Source of the DNA: a virus
Reading direction: 5' to 3' (one strand)
Length of the DNA stretch: 59,653 nucleotides
Virus record (IMG/VR): IMGVR_UViG_3300030685_000027
Span: 1-59,653 of that record
Below are positions 49,860 to 59,278 of this stretch, in pieces (positions within the stretch are counted from its first letter, which is position 1; each line of letters starts with the position of its first letter). The notes below the pieces were generated by a model. It was given only the letters and a program-made list of their open reading frames with translations. It searched no databases and was not told the DNA's origin. The position numbers were made by a program, and so were the translations under genes.

Positions 49860-50369
49860 TCAAAACCCAAATTTTTTACTTAGAAGTATTCCTCTATGGT
49901 CATGTCTATCTTTAAGTGAAGTGAATACACTCCAACCATTCTTTTGCATACGTTCTATTCTTAACTTCCACGCCTTTATAATCGAGTCTAATGCATTATC
50001 TATATCGTCAGTAGTAAGTGTAGGTTTTGTTAAATCTGTGATTTTTTCGCCACAGCTAGTATATCCACCCGTTTGTATACCGTCTTTGTGGCCATTCATT
50101 ATTTTACCTCTTGGTGTAAGCCATACTACCCATGGATTATTGGGTAGATTATATGGATCATATGTCCAAGGTATCTTCGAGTTTGTAGATTTAATTTCTT
50201 CACCTGTAAAAGCTATGAAATCCTGATTGATAGTAAATAAGAATGAACAATTATCTATTTGTCTTTTAGTAGACGTTAAGTTTATTCCCATATCAGTCAG
50301 AGCTTTAAACTTAGGTCTAGCTTCTATAATTGCTAGAATACTATTCTCTTTCTCAATTTCTAATTTCAT
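49860..50369 (-). CDS. RG-KKFG family protein, 169 aa
   Basis: Ends HRGILLSKKFGF, matching the shared C-terminal signature. An internal AWKLRIERMQKNGWSVF helix and NNPWVVWLTPRGKIMNGHKDG segment are seen. The family body is variable and only the C-terminus is conserved. It overlaps the 31-residue gene at its start (ATGA). The 163-base gap downstream, before gp32, holds only AT-rich sequence with AATATATAAA near 49820. Function unknown. Confidence 0.7.
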   Translation of the reverse strand: MKLEIEKENSILAIIEARPKFKALTDMGINLTSTKRQIDNCSFLFTINQDFIAFTGEEIKSTNSKIPWTYDPYNLPNNPWVVWLTPRGKIMNGHKDGIQTGGYTSCGEKITDLTKPTLTTDDIDNALDSIIKAWKLRIERMQKNGWSVFTSLKDRHDHRGILLSKKFGF

Positions 50370-50461
50370 GATCTAATTGTATAATTTGCATCAACGTTAA
50401 ACCAAATCTTATCCCATGTAATATAGTCGTGATCGTTATCAATGAGATAAAGCGGTTCCAT
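50366..50461 (-). CDS. Small protein, 31 aa
   Basis: Translated by hand from ATG at 50461, which overlaps the end of the AdoMetDC-like gene, to a TGA sharing an ATGA with the next gene. The product begins MEPLYLIDNDHDYITWDKIW. The overlaps argue for a coupled gene, but the size is near the limit for a real coding region. Confidence 0.4.
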   Translation of the reverse strand: MEPLYLIDNDHDYITWDKIWFNVDANYTIRS

Positions 50462-50846
50462 TTGTACCTGTTTTTTGTAATGAAAGCGTTGAATTTCTGT
50501 CTATTAGCATCCAATCGTATTCTATTAAGTCCATTTCATTTAGCCATGAAATAACAATATCTACATCATATTGTTTACATGAATATAGATCGAATTGAAA
50601 TAAAGGTTCTTCAAGTTTATCCCACACATGTAGGGATGAATGTGATGTAGAAAGACAAACTATACCCGTTATGCCCTCATTTCCCAAATCGTTTACGTAG
50701 ATAGACCACGGAGCCATTAAGATTTCCATGTCTACTAGTTCAACTAAAGATTTAAACCAGAGGTTTAACTTTAATGGATCGATAATTGGGTTTCTCATAG
50801 TTCCACGTACTAAAAGATGTTGATGAAATGGGACAAAAGCTTTCAT
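50439..50846 (-). CDS. S-adenosylmethionine decarboxylase-like protein
   Basis: 135 residues. CLSTSHSSLHVWDKLEE followed by FDLYSCKQYD corresponds to the AdoMetDC motif ESHxSxHTxPE then DxFTCG. The Glu before the pyruvoyl-forming Ser is Thr here; the later Cys (proton donor) and His residues are kept. The phage role could be polyamine supply or AdoMet depletion. It is placed next to a RuvC-like gene. Confidence 0.7.
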   Translation of the reverse strand: MKAFVPFHQHLLVRGTMRNPIIDPLKLNLWFKSLVELVDMEILMAPWSIYVNDLGNEGITGIVCLSTSHSSLHVWDKLEEPLFQFDLYSCKQYDVDIVISWLNEMDLIEYDWMLIDRNSTLSLQKTGTNGTALSH

Positions 50847-51467
50847 TTAAATGCTAGTAAATTTTTCGTATGTACATTTCTGTATATAATATGAGTCGAC
50901 AATGTCATCGACAGGTTTTTTAGTTCTATCAATCTCTCCTGAATGTAATCCTTTCCAAAAGAAAGTATGCGTAACATTATTATCTTCCGTTAAATTCATG
51001 AAAAATTCCATGATAAGCTCTTTATTCGCATTTCCTTTACCTGCCATTTTCTTTACATTTCCTGGCGAAAATACACAAAATTTATCTTTACCGTACTTTT
51101 TTACTATTGCGGTACGTACTGCATATCCGTATCCTACAATGTCTATGAATGAGTTTCCACTTGAACCGTATGAGAATCCTTCTATTCCTACTCCATCAGC
51201 TTCATCTGGTAAATGAGAAATTATCCATTCTGCATATTCCATAGCATCATTAGCTTTCCAAACTTCAGATTCTGAATATTCCATTTTAGCTGGTTGTACA
51301 CTAGGGTAAAAATAAATTTCTACCCCTCTATCTTTCATAGTTGTATAGTGAGTAGCTATTTTCCCTTTGTCTTGACCACGTATAAAAGAGAGAAATCTGT
51401 ATCCATCAGAAGTCTGTATACAAACACCAGGTGAATTTTTTGACATATCTATTCCGATGTATGTCAT
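50847..51467 (-). CDS. RuvC-like Holliday-junction nuclease
   Basis: 206 residues. The N-terminal YIGIDMSKNSPGVCI carries the first Asp of an RNase-H-like fold, GVGIEGFSYG the second acidic site, and KPVDDIVDSYYI the last Asp pair. That arrangement matches RuvC-type resolvases, which cut four-way junctions before packaging. T4 uses the unrelated gp49. It overlaps the downstream start of the 112-residue gene by four bases. Confidence 0.8.
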   Translation of the reverse strand: MTYIGIDMSKNSPGVCIQTSDGYRFLSFIRGQDKGKIATHYTTMKDRGVEIYFYPSVQPAKMEYSESEVWKANDAMEYAEWIISHLPDEADGVGIEGFSYGSSGNSFIDIVGYGYAVRTAIVKKYGKDKFCVFSPGNVKKMAGKGNANKELIMEFFMNLTEDNNVTHTFFWKGLHSGEIDRTKKPVDDIVDSYYIQKCTYEKFTSI

Positions 51468-51802
51468 TTAGAGCCAATATGTTTTGCTATAGCTGATCCT
51501 AGTGCTGTACTCACAAGTCTAGATGTAAGCATATCGTATATGATACCTTTATCTACTCCTAGAGCTGAAGCTATAACTTTACCTATAGCTGGTCCTACTA
51601 TAAATCCTGTTACTCCACCAAAGATTCTGCCTAATATTCCTTCATCCAATTCAGATATTTTCTTATCTCCAAACTCTTTTAGAACTTCTGACAGTTCTTG
51701 TTTTTCAGATTCGTTAAGAAATTGAAATTCATCTTCGTTGATAACGATATATTCATTGAGAGTTTTTTCTTCTCTCATTTCATTAAACGTTTTCATTTGC
51801 AT
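51464..51802 (-). CDS. Small protein with hydrophobic segments, possibly capsid-targeted
   Basis: 112 residues from ATG at 51802 (or 51796, MKTFNEM). The N-terminus MKTFNEMREEKTLNEYIVINE loosely resembles the capsid-targeting pattern with a longer pro-region. Then come an acidic helix and Gly/Ala-rich hydrophobic stretches (IFGGVTGFIVGPAIGKVIASAL and STALGSAIAKHIG), enough for membrane insertion. A GATATATA site is 16 bases upstream. Function unknown. Confidence 0.6.
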   Translation of the reverse strand: MQMKTFNEMREEKTLNEYIVINEDEFQFLNESEKQELSEVLKEFGDKKISELDEGILGRIFGGVTGFIVGPAIGKVIASALGVDKGIIYDMLTSRLVSTALGSAIAKHIGSK

Positions 51803-51818
51803 TATATTTAATTTTTAG

Positions 51819-51826
51819 TATATATC
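51819..51826 (-). promoter_or_regulatory. Late-promoter-like GATATATA site
   Basis: Minus-strand GATATATA ends 16 bases before the ATG at 51802, just past the stop of the paralogous gene at 51834. Confidence 0.5.
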
Positions 51827-51833
51827 TATAATG

Positions 51834-52298
51834 TCAAAACCCATATTTCTTGCTTAATGCAGCTCCTCTATATTCATGCATAGCCCATGATTTTCCTTTT
51901 TCTGTCCAATCATTTAACGTACATCTATTTGCTACTCCAGACAGATACCATTGAATCTCATCGGAATTTCTGATATAGTTAATCAGTGGTCTAAGTTTTT
52001 CTGTCATAAGATTTGTTTTATGCCCCATATTGACTGCGACAGTAATCAATTTATCATTCTTTATATCTATACGATATTGTCGAGTTATTAATTCATTTTC
52101 CATAACTTGTATCACAAGTGTAGAATGTACACCTTGCTGATCAGTTTCATACTGTATATTATACAAAGCACCGCCGCCCTCTTTGACATATCTATTAATT
52201 TCTTCATAATATTTACTCCCATACTCTTCGAAAGTTATCAAATAGAAATCATGTTCATAAATATCTTTCTGTACTTTATCTTTCCAATTTTCACTCAT
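51834..52298 (-). CDS. RG-KKYG family protein, 154 aa
   Basis: Ends YRGAALSKKYGF after a W-rich helix (IQWYLSGVANRCTLNDWTEKG), parallel to the tandem pair at 36294-37273 (xxWIxSGIxxxxSFxxW). The N-terminal half is beta-rich. It lies two genes downstream of a baseplate-type gene and is followed by a late-promoter-like site. Function unknown; the position among structural genes suggests late expression. Confidence 0.75.
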   Translation of the reverse strand: MSENWKDKVQKDIYEHDFYLITFEEYGSKYYEEINRYVKEGGGALYNIQYETDQQGVHSTLVIQVMENELITRQYRIDIKNDKLITVAVNMGHKTNLMTEKLRPLINYIRNSDEIQWYLSGVANRCTLNDWTEKGKSWAMHEYRGAALSKKYGF

Positions 52299-52846
52299 CA
52301 GTCTAAATCTACATTTATTTTAAATTGATTATACTTGAATGTCATTCCAAAGGTTTTAAATTCATATCCTACTGATGCATATGACATGTCTATTGAATCT
52401 ATGTTAAGAATGAACGGTTGAACAAAATTGACACTTACTAATTGATATCCATCCCTGTCTAGAAAACGAAGATTCATATCGGGTGAATATTCAGGTGTCT
52501 TCTTTGTCATCTGCATATTCTCCATGAATTGTTCAAAAAGAATCCAGTAGTTTAAGTATCCGTCAGCTAATTTAAAGTTTACAGTAAATTCTTTCGATAT
52601 TAATCGTTCAATATCGAAAGATTGTCTGTAATACTGTGGTACTTTATCCAATGTTTGTTCTACTGGTGTAGCACTAACTTGAGGAAAAGTTACAGATTGT
52701 ATTGTATGACTTAAATATGTAGATATAGTATCGAAAGGTGTTGGCAATCTCTTTAGATAAAAGCTATATTTGTCTTCAAGCTTATCACTTATAAATCCTT
52801 TCGGTAAAGTAAATACGAATGCATTATTTTTTGCGTTAAGTATCAT
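52298..52846 (-). CDS. Tail-tube/baseplate-type structural protein
   Basis: 182 residues, beta-rich. PTPFDTISTYLSHTIQSVTFP resembles the tail-tube N-terminal region, and LRFLDRDGYQLVSVNFVQP followed by DSIDMSYASVGYEFKTFGMTFKYN is similar to the last strands of T4 gp19-like tube and tube-initiator proteins. Which of these it is cannot be told. It shares its last base with the start of the paralogous gene. Confidence 0.6.
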   Translation of the reverse strand: MILNAKNNAFVFTLPKGFISDKLEDKYSFYLKRLPTPFDTISTYLSHTIQSVTFPQVSATPVEQTLDKVPQYYRQSFDIERLISKEFTVNFKLADGYLNYWILFEQFMENMQMTKKTPEYSPDMNLRFLDRDGYQLVSVNFVQPFILNIDSIDMSYASVGYEFKTFGMTFKYNQFKINVDLD

Positions 52847-52847
52847 A

Positions 52848-54815
52848 TTAAGTAGTTGTTATTGGTGATATAGCCATCATGCTTTGTGCGTTATCATCTG
52901 TCGTGAAACCTGGTATCACTGGATTTATGACTTGTGTATTAGAACTAGTTTGTACTGTAGCAACATTCATTTGATTTATCTGAGAAAGTATAGAATTGCT
53001 TGAAGTAGCTATATTTAGGTTTGTATCAATTGTCTGGGTTGTAGCAGTACTATTTATAGTAGCTAAATCTTTTAGAGTTATAGCTTGTGATCCAATAGAT
53101 GTGATTCTACTTGCTTCATTAGTCATATTATCGTCAGTTTGTACAGTGCCAGAATAAAGCTTTATATTTTCTGATGTATTAGTAGTACTAAGAATATAGA
53201 ATGATTTTGTAGAACCAGTTGTTAGACCAATTCTTGTTTTCACATTTGCATCTATTTTAAATACGACTTCTCCATGATATTTATCGTTTTCTGTAGTACT
53301 TGGCAATGCAGGAATTGTAAATAGCTTGCCGTATATATCTTCAAATGCTATACTTACGTCCAATTTAGAAAGATCGACATCATCTAATGAATTTGTTTTT
53401 GATACTAATTGGTGAATTGAAAATTTAAAGTATTGATCAAAGTTACCCAAATAGATTCTAGCATATCCTTGACCGAAGAATACATCATTCGCATTAAAGT
53501 TTGGACTAAGAGGATTTGCTCCTTCAGCTAACACATTCTTTGATCCAACAAATAGATTTTTACTGTCATAATATACAGGTACATAGATCGTATTAAATTG
53601 AGTGGTGCTAGAAGCAGCATATTCAATTTTTTGTCCGCTATACACTTTGTTATAGACTTTTAATGGAGATGTAACATTACTTAATGCAATTCTTTCCATA
53701 TTCTTTCCATACTTCTTTGGATTATACGATGTAGTTGCAGCCTTTTTTATTATCTGGAATGCATTTTCAGTATTGTAAATACGTGCAGTATACTCAATAG
53801 AAAAAGAAGGTGATACATCGGCATATTTCAAAATTGGTCTGAATGTGTAAGGTGCATCAAAACCTGTACTTTGCATATTAGTAAATGAGAATGTATTAAC
53901 AAATTCAAATCCTACTTGCTCTATAATGTCTATCTGATTTATGACTACATAATTTCCTCCTTGTGAATTTAAGTCAAAAATAAGTTCTTCTATGAATGAT
54001 CCATTATTAGTCGGATAAAACTCAAAGTAATCACCGTCTGCAGCTTCTTTTACTATAGCAGATACTGAATTATAGATGTCATCCTGTCTAATTGTTACAG
54101 TATAAGCAGCATTAGTCTTAAAATATGTTATGCCATTTTTCTTACTAATAGAATCAATTTCTGTAGCTTTTACATAAATGTTACTGTTTATCAAGAATCC
54201 ATTTCCATCTGATGAATATTGTCCTCCGATTGAATTTTTATTCGCAGGATTAGCATAATAGTCATCATTTGCTACTTTAACTGAGGGTATAAGAATATCG
54301 ATGTAACGATCATATACACGATCAGTCATATAGAATGGTGTTGCATTAAACAGGATACGATCTGTACTTTTCAAAACAAAACTGCTAGTCAGATTAGCCA
54401 TCTTACTAGTTTTAGCTTCTCTTACATATGATTGAAGTAGTAATCCTTCTACATTATCAAAATTATATCCGCTCTGTATATGGAATCTTACAGTATCATA
54501 TACAACATTTAAAGATGATAGAATTGGTGTAAGATCAGTGAATGTCATTTTAGCATCCTGAGAAATATAGGGAACTGGAACATCTCTATCTAGAGACACC
54601 CAGTTTGCACCACTAAGATTTGTACCAGTGTTATCTAGTACATTTCCAGTGACGTTTTTAGATGCATGTCCATTTAGGAATGTTCGTTCTCCTGTATACT
54701 CATTAGTCAATCTTGACAATTTTACAGATGATGCTGCGTAAGTGCTTGTTGCATCACCGTAAATATATTCAAGAAGAATATATGGTGAAAGTTGTAAGAG
54801 CGTTGATGATCTCAT
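52848..54815 (-). CDS. Large beta-rich structural protein, probable baseplate or tail component
   Basis: 655 residues, mostly Ser/Thr/Asn-rich beta strands, with no catalytic motif. The context between the spanin-like gene and tail-tube-like gene, plus length, suggests a baseplate wedge, tail or whisker protein. No T4 homologue can be named with confidence. It overlaps the spanin-like gene by one base and lies two bases from the next gene. Confidence 0.65.
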   Translation of the reverse strand: MRSSTLLQLSPYILLEYIYGDATSTYAASSVKLSRLTNEYTGERTFLNGHASKNVTGNVLDNTGTNLSGANWVSLDRDVPVPYISQDAKMTFTDLTPILSSLNVVYDTVRFHIQSGYNFDNVEGLLLQSYVREAKTSKMANLTSSFVLKSTDRILFNATPFYMTDRVYDRYIDILIPSVKVANDDYYANPANKNSIGGQYSSDGNGFLINSNIYVKATEIDSISKKNGITYFKTNAAYTVTIRQDDIYNSVSAIVKEAADGDYFEFYPTNNGSFIEELIFDLNSQGGNYVVINQIDIIEQVGFEFVNTFSFTNMQSTGFDAPYTFRPILKYADVSPSFSIEYTARIYNTENAFQIIKKAATTSYNPKKYGKNMERIALSNVTSPLKVYNKVYSGQKIEYAASSTTQFNTIYVPVYYDSKNLFVGSKNVLAEGANPLSPNFNANDVFFGQGYARIYLGNFDQYFKFSIHQLVSKTNSLDDVDLSKLDVSIAFEDIYGKLFTIPALPSTTENDKYHGEVVFKIDANVKTRIGLTTGSTKSFYILSTTNTSENIKLYSGTVQTDDNMTNEASRITSIGSQAITLKDLATINSTATTQTIDTNLNIATSSNSILSQINQMNVATVQTSSNTQVINPVIPGFTTDDNAQSMMAISPITTT

Positions 54816-55591
54816 TAAAACTGTATCTTTTTTGGTGTATAATTTATACCTATGCCGACATATATAACTGGCATCATTCTTGTTGAAAATGGATCATATC
54901 CTAAGCCTGCGCCGACTGAATAACCGAATCCCCAGTTTTTTCTTGCTTCCATTCTCATAGATGATGGCAAATCTTCTCCTCTAATTACTCCTCCTTTTAT
55001 GTCAGTTATTATGATGCTTTTATTTGGAGATTCTACGATTAATTTCATAGCTCCTTTTTCTTCTTGAAATCTTGCAAATAATTCCATAGCAGATTCTCTT
55101 CTATATGTAACATCACCTGTTGTCAAAATTGGATGTATATCAGATTTGTTAGGAGAATCAATCTTCTTATTTATGATACTGTATGGTACGCTTGCATAAA
55201 ACTTAACGTAATTATTCTTATTGTATACAGTAGAATCAGCCATTAAAATATTCCCGGTTGAATCAGACGTAGAAACGACTGTACTAGGTATCTTTTTATT
55301 TGTAAGTTCAACTATCTTAGCATCTAATACTGCTACAGTGCCTTTTAGCTTATAGTTTTCACCAGCAAGTTCTTGTATAGTGGCTTTGTCTTTTTTAATA
55401 TCGAACACGTACCCATTGATCTTTGTTACTAAGTTGCCATTACTAGCAACGTATTTAGATATTGTATCATTTTGTGCCGTGAGATTTTGATTAAGACGTG
55501 TAATTTCTCGATCTTTATCTTTATTAGTCTGACATTGTCTAAGAAATAATAATGACATTATTACTGCGAATATTAAAAAATAAGTTTTCAT
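54815..55591 (-). CDS. Possible unimolecular spanin-like membrane protein
   Basis: 258 residues. The first 17 residues after MK form a hydrophobic signal anchor (FLIFAVIMSLLFL), followed by a long coiled-coil (REITRLNQNLTAQNDTISKY) and a C-terminal part with alternating strands (FGYSVGAGLGYDPFSTRM then IYVGIGINY) ending in Phe, an outer-membrane-protein type end. Such a bridge between inner and outer membrane is the plan of a spanin. No lipobox is visible. An alternative is a structural anchored protein. Confidence 0.55.
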   Translation of the reverse strand: MKTYFLIFAVIMSLLFLRQCQTNKDKDREITRLNQNLTAQNDTISKYVASNGNLVTKINGYVFDIKKDKATIQELAGENYKLKGTVAVLDAKIVELTNKKIPSTVVSTSDSTGNILMADSTVYNKNNYVKFYASVPYSIINKKIDSPNKSDIHPILTTGDVTYRRESAMELFARFQEEKGAMKLIVESPNKSIIITDIKGGVIRGEDLPSSMRMEARKNWGFGYSVGAGLGYDPFSTRMMPVIYVGIGINYTPKKIQF

Positions 55592-55605
55592 AATTTATTT
55601 AATTT

Positions 55606-58600
55606 TTATAAGATTATGTAATTGTACATGCTATCTGATGTTATATTCAAAGAATTTATATATACTGCTACTATATTAGATCCTGATCCTAGGCCATATG
55701 CATTAGCTGATGTATCGCCATAGTTAATTGTGATAAATTCAGTAGATGTTGAAGAATCATCATATGTCACATTTACATGTGCTTCGATATTACTGTTAAC
55801 GAAGAATGTACTATATACTTGTACACTATCTGGGCCTGTCTGGGCAACATTTATGTAGTTATCTACTATTGCGGCAGTTGTAGTAAAGGTTTGTTCTGCA
55901 CCAAAGCTTGTGCCAGTTGTATTAGTAGCAAATGCTTTAATATAGTATGTAGTTTCTACTGTCAATCCTGATAACGTTACGAAGAATGATCCTAATCCTG
56001 AACCTCCGGGTACTACAGTATCTGACATAGTAGGATTACCAGTAGTATTAACTACGAATCCTTTAGCTGATACAGTAGAACCACCATCATCTGATACGTT
56101 ACCATTTGCTATTGCGCTTTCTGCTAATACAGTCGTAGCAGCATAAGTAAATACAGTAGGAGGAGTATATGTAGGAGTAGCTAAAGTTAGAGTTCCTGTT
56201 TTTATGATCCATTTCATAGATGCAAATGGGCTCAAGTTATTGTGTGTCATGTCATTACCTACTGAAGTTGTAGTAATTGCACTACCTCCAGATATACCAC
56301 CTTCTGGTCCAGATTGACTACCTGTACCATCTATCGTTTCCAATCTTATGCCATTTACTGTGTGTATATGAGCTGGTGTTTGTTCAATACGTAATCCTTG
56401 ATTTATTACACCTCCTACATATCCAATCTTAGCTGTATGCATTATACATGTAGCATTATTAGCCGAACCCTGTATAATAGTACCAACTATACCATCTGCA
56501 AAACCTGCTTGTGAATCTAAAAGTTCTATAGCAGTAATAATACCTCCACTAACTGTAAGATGCGCCTTTGGATACGTTCCACCATATGATATGTTACCTA
56601 CCGTGGCTGAACCTGTTGCATATCCTGTTCCTCCATTTACTAAAGTTAAACTTACAACTCTGGTTGGGTCTGCTACAGTAGGAGCTCCCATTGGTGGAAT
56701 ATATGGCAGTCTAAATGCATGTGAATAAAGTCCTGCTCCGAATCCATAAGGTGAGCTATCACCTCCTATTGCGTCAAATAAAGCCTGATTACCCGGTGCT
56801 CCATAACTTGGATGCTGGAAGAGTGTTGTGTTTTCACATTCATGCCATCCAGTAGGTATTACAGGACCAGGCCATGCAACTATTACACCAACCGGTGTTT
56901 TATCTGTTCCGGCTGCTAGTTCTGCATCGACTTCATCTTTAGTATAAGTTTCGGTCTTAGCATAAGTTTCGGTCTTAGCATACGTGTCTTTGAATCTAAG
57001 TTTTACTGCATTAGCAAAGTCAATGAGCCATTTTAATGATTCATTAGTTGCTATATTATGTTCATCTATTAGTGGCGCCAATAAAGTTGGATCAGTTACT
57101 AAGTCATCTAGAGATGCAATAAGATTTGCAGCATCTGTTGTAGTATCTGGAACTGTAGCTTTTGACACATCTACTTTATTGGGAGTATCGGGTAATGAAT
57201 AAGTATTCAATAAATCTCCTCCGGATGTTACTAATACATTATTCTGATATTCTGTAAGATACACTAATTTATTAAGTTGGAAATCACCGTTAGATAGTAC
57301 AGTTAATGCTGTATCAAACGTATTAGTTACTATACTTAATAAGTCTTTACCTCCTGTTAGTGCATAATTACCAACAATATTTAGCATAGCATCTGTAAAA
57401 GTATCTGTTGGTGTAGATGTATTAGTAATACCTCCTATTACAACAGAGCCTTGATACGTTTTAGCTTTTGTGTTATTTCCGCCGTAGAATCTTATGATAT
57501 CGTTCCACCAAGTGTCTTCTTTAGTTCTATTTTGTATGCTAAATATAGAGCTTGTGTCATTTACTTCGGTATTCACTAATCTGAAACCAGATGCTTGAAT
57601 AGGATTACCTCCATGCGAACCAAGCCATTCTATTGGTACACCATTTCCTAAACCGATACCTGATGTCTTATCGTTAAAGTTAAATGTATAATCTGCACCG
57701 ATAACTAAATCCGGTAATTTATTTGCATTACTTTCTATAAGATTGGCAGAATTTAAAAGAATTTTCACAGAATCATTAGATACTGTGCCTTTTTTGAATA
57801 AAACACTGCCGTCTAATAACCAAGTATCACTTTTTGTAGATTGTGTGTTACCAGTTGTAGAATTTATATTGAGTCCGGTAACAGAATCTTTTACTGAATT
57901 CCAAAGTACAGAACCTGCATTGTTTGTTCCATCTGTGTCAAAATACCATGTTCCGTTAGCTGCTACATTTCTTCTTGCATTGAATCCAATATATGAATCA
58001 GCCCAACCATCTGTTAGAGAAGCTGGTATTTGTCCCATACTTACTCTACCATGTGTGATTGTACCTACTTCTAAACTTGCTACACCATCTTCGTTACCTA
58101 CACTTAATCTACCTGTAGGTGCACTATCGATACCTGGAAGTACGTTCATATGTAAAACAGCATGATCAATTGAATTTTCTAATCCGAATATTTTTACACC
58201 TTCATAATTAGGAGATATGTCGAAATTCCAAATTTTATTAATAGCATTCTGATGTCTACCTAAAGATAGTGATAGTCTAGCAGCTGAACCAGCTGTTTTT
58301 CCATCAATGTTTAAAATTGTAGTAGCATCATAAGGGTTAAATACAGACTGATTACCGAATACGTTCAATCTATCTAATAGAGTTTCACCTAAAACTGCTC
58401 CTATACCTGTATTGTTATGAGTATCAGAATATAAAGATGTAGTATCATGAGCATCTGTGTTCAACTTTACTGCAAAATACTTATTTGGGGTATATCCAAG
58501 AGGAAGACCCGCATCTTTAATATTGAATAATAAGCTTGATGCATCAAATACTGATTCTAGAGAAATATATGCTCCAGCATATTTACCTTGTTTTTCTACA

Positions 58601-59256
58601 TTATTATCTGCGGTAATCTGTGATGGTACACCTCCTACTGTATGCGTATTAATAAGTCTTATTTGCTGTCCAGGGTTGGCAAAAGCTGCTAACCAATCAC
58701 TTGCTGGAGAAGGTTTTAAGAAATTAGCTAAATCTAATGTGTCTAAAGTAGAATAGATTGTACCTTCTATACTCGAGGTTGCAATATCTGCAAATAAGAT
58801 TCTCTGTGCTCTACTTATAGAAGGAGTTAATGCTTTCTCAGATTGTGATCCCGATCCTGCAGCATACGTTATATTGAAAAAACTATTTGATGTATCGATA
58901 CTAGATTCTTGAACCCAGCCATCTTGTGCATCAGTAGTTTTAACCCATGTTATGATCTCACCGTTGAATGTATTAGTCTGTATATAGATGTCGTTTATTC
59001 TAGGTGGTGGAACTAAATCCAATCTATCGTTTGGTGCTGTTATACCTGTGTAAGTATGTGTACCATTAGGGCCGGTTGGACCGATAGGACCTGTTGGACC
59101 AACTGGACCAGGATATCCCGGAGCTCCCAATAGACCTTTCTCACCGTCTGGGCCACCGCCATTTAACGCTATTTGTTGAAAGTTATAGTTTACTTTATTT
59201 ATTAGTGACGAATTATCATCACCAGATAATAATGGACGCAAATTTAATTGTGACAT
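55606..59256 (-). CDS. Large tail fibre with collagen-like, collar and FN3-like regions
   Basis: 1,216 residues. The N-terminus (about 34-65) is a collagen-like Gly-X-Y run. The middle is a repeated beta-helical or fibre region. KTETYAKTETYTKDEVDAEL is a short repeat typical of trimeric fibre stalks. GVIVAWPGPVIPTGWHECE with FRLPYIPPMGAP is a phage tail-collar domain (around 790-850). Residues about 1025-1120 (TVFTYAATTVLAES to EQTFTTTA) look like an FN3-like domain and the last 90 residues may be a receptor-binding tip. It probably forms host-recognition fibres. A late-promoter-like site lies 22 bases upstream. Confidence 0.85.
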   Translation of the reverse strand: MSQLNLRPLLSGDDNSSLINKVNYNFQQIALNGGGPDGEKGLLGAPGYPGPVGPTGPIGPTGPNGTHTYTGITAPNDRLDLVPPPRINDIYIQTNTFNGEIITWVKTTDAQDGWVQESSIDTSNSFFNITYAAGSGSQSEKALTPSISRAQRILFADIATSSIEGTIYSTLDTLDLANFLKPSPASDWLAAFANPGQQIRLINTHTVGGVPSQITADNNVEKQGKYAGAYISLESVFDASSLLFNIKDAGLPLGYTPNKYFAVKLNTDAHDTTSLYSDTHNNTGIGAVLGETLLDRLNVFGNQSVFNPYDATTILNIDGKTAGSAARLSLSLGRHQNAINKIWNFDISPNYEGVKIFGLENSIDHAVLHMNVLPGIDSAPTGRLSVGNEDGVASLEVGTITHGRVSMGQIPASLTDGWADSYIGFNARRNVAANGTWYFDTDGTNNAGSVLWNSVKDSVTGLNINSTTGNTQSTKSDTWLLDGSVLFKKGTVSNDSVKILLNSANLIESNANKLPDLVIGADYTFNFNDKTSGIGLGNGVPIEWLGSHGGNPIQASGFRLVNTEVNDTSSIFSIQNRTKEDTWWNDIIRFYGGNNTKAKTYQGSVVIGGITNTSTPTDTFTDAMLNIVGNYALTGGKDLLSIVTNTFDTALTVLSNGDFQLNKLVYLTEYQNNVLVTSGGDLLNTYSLPDTPNKVDVSKATVPDTTTDAANLIASLDDLVTDPTLLAPLIDEHNIATNESLKWLIDFANAVKLRFKDTYAKTETYAKTETYTKDEVDAELAAGTDKTPVGVIVAWPGPVIPTGWHECENTTLFQHPSYGAPGNQALFDAIGGDSSPYGFGAGLYSHAFRLPYIPPMGAPTVADPTRVVSLTLVNGGTGYATGSATVGNISYGGTYPKAHLTVSGGIITAIELLDSQAGFADGIVGTIIQGSANNATCIMHTAKIGYVGGVINQGLRIEQTPAHIHTVNGIRLETIDGTGSQSGPEGGISGGSAITTTSVGNDMTHNNLSPFASMKWIIKTGTLTLATPTYTPPTVFTYAATTVLAESAIANGNVSDDGGSTVSAKGFVVNTTGNPTMSDTVVPGGSGLGSFFVTLSGLTVETTYYIKAFATNTTGTSFGAEQTFTTTAAIVDNYINVAQTGPDSVQVYSTFFVNSNIEAHVNVTYDDSSTSTEFITINYGDTSANAYGLGSGSNIVAVYINSLNITSDSMYNYIIL

Positions 59257-59278
59257 TTGACGTGTTTTTTTCTTTTTT

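Noticed and set aside
57743-58165. 140-residue rightward open frame
   Set aside because: Antisense to the tail-fibre gene, in a beta-rich repetitive region where reverse frames often stay open.
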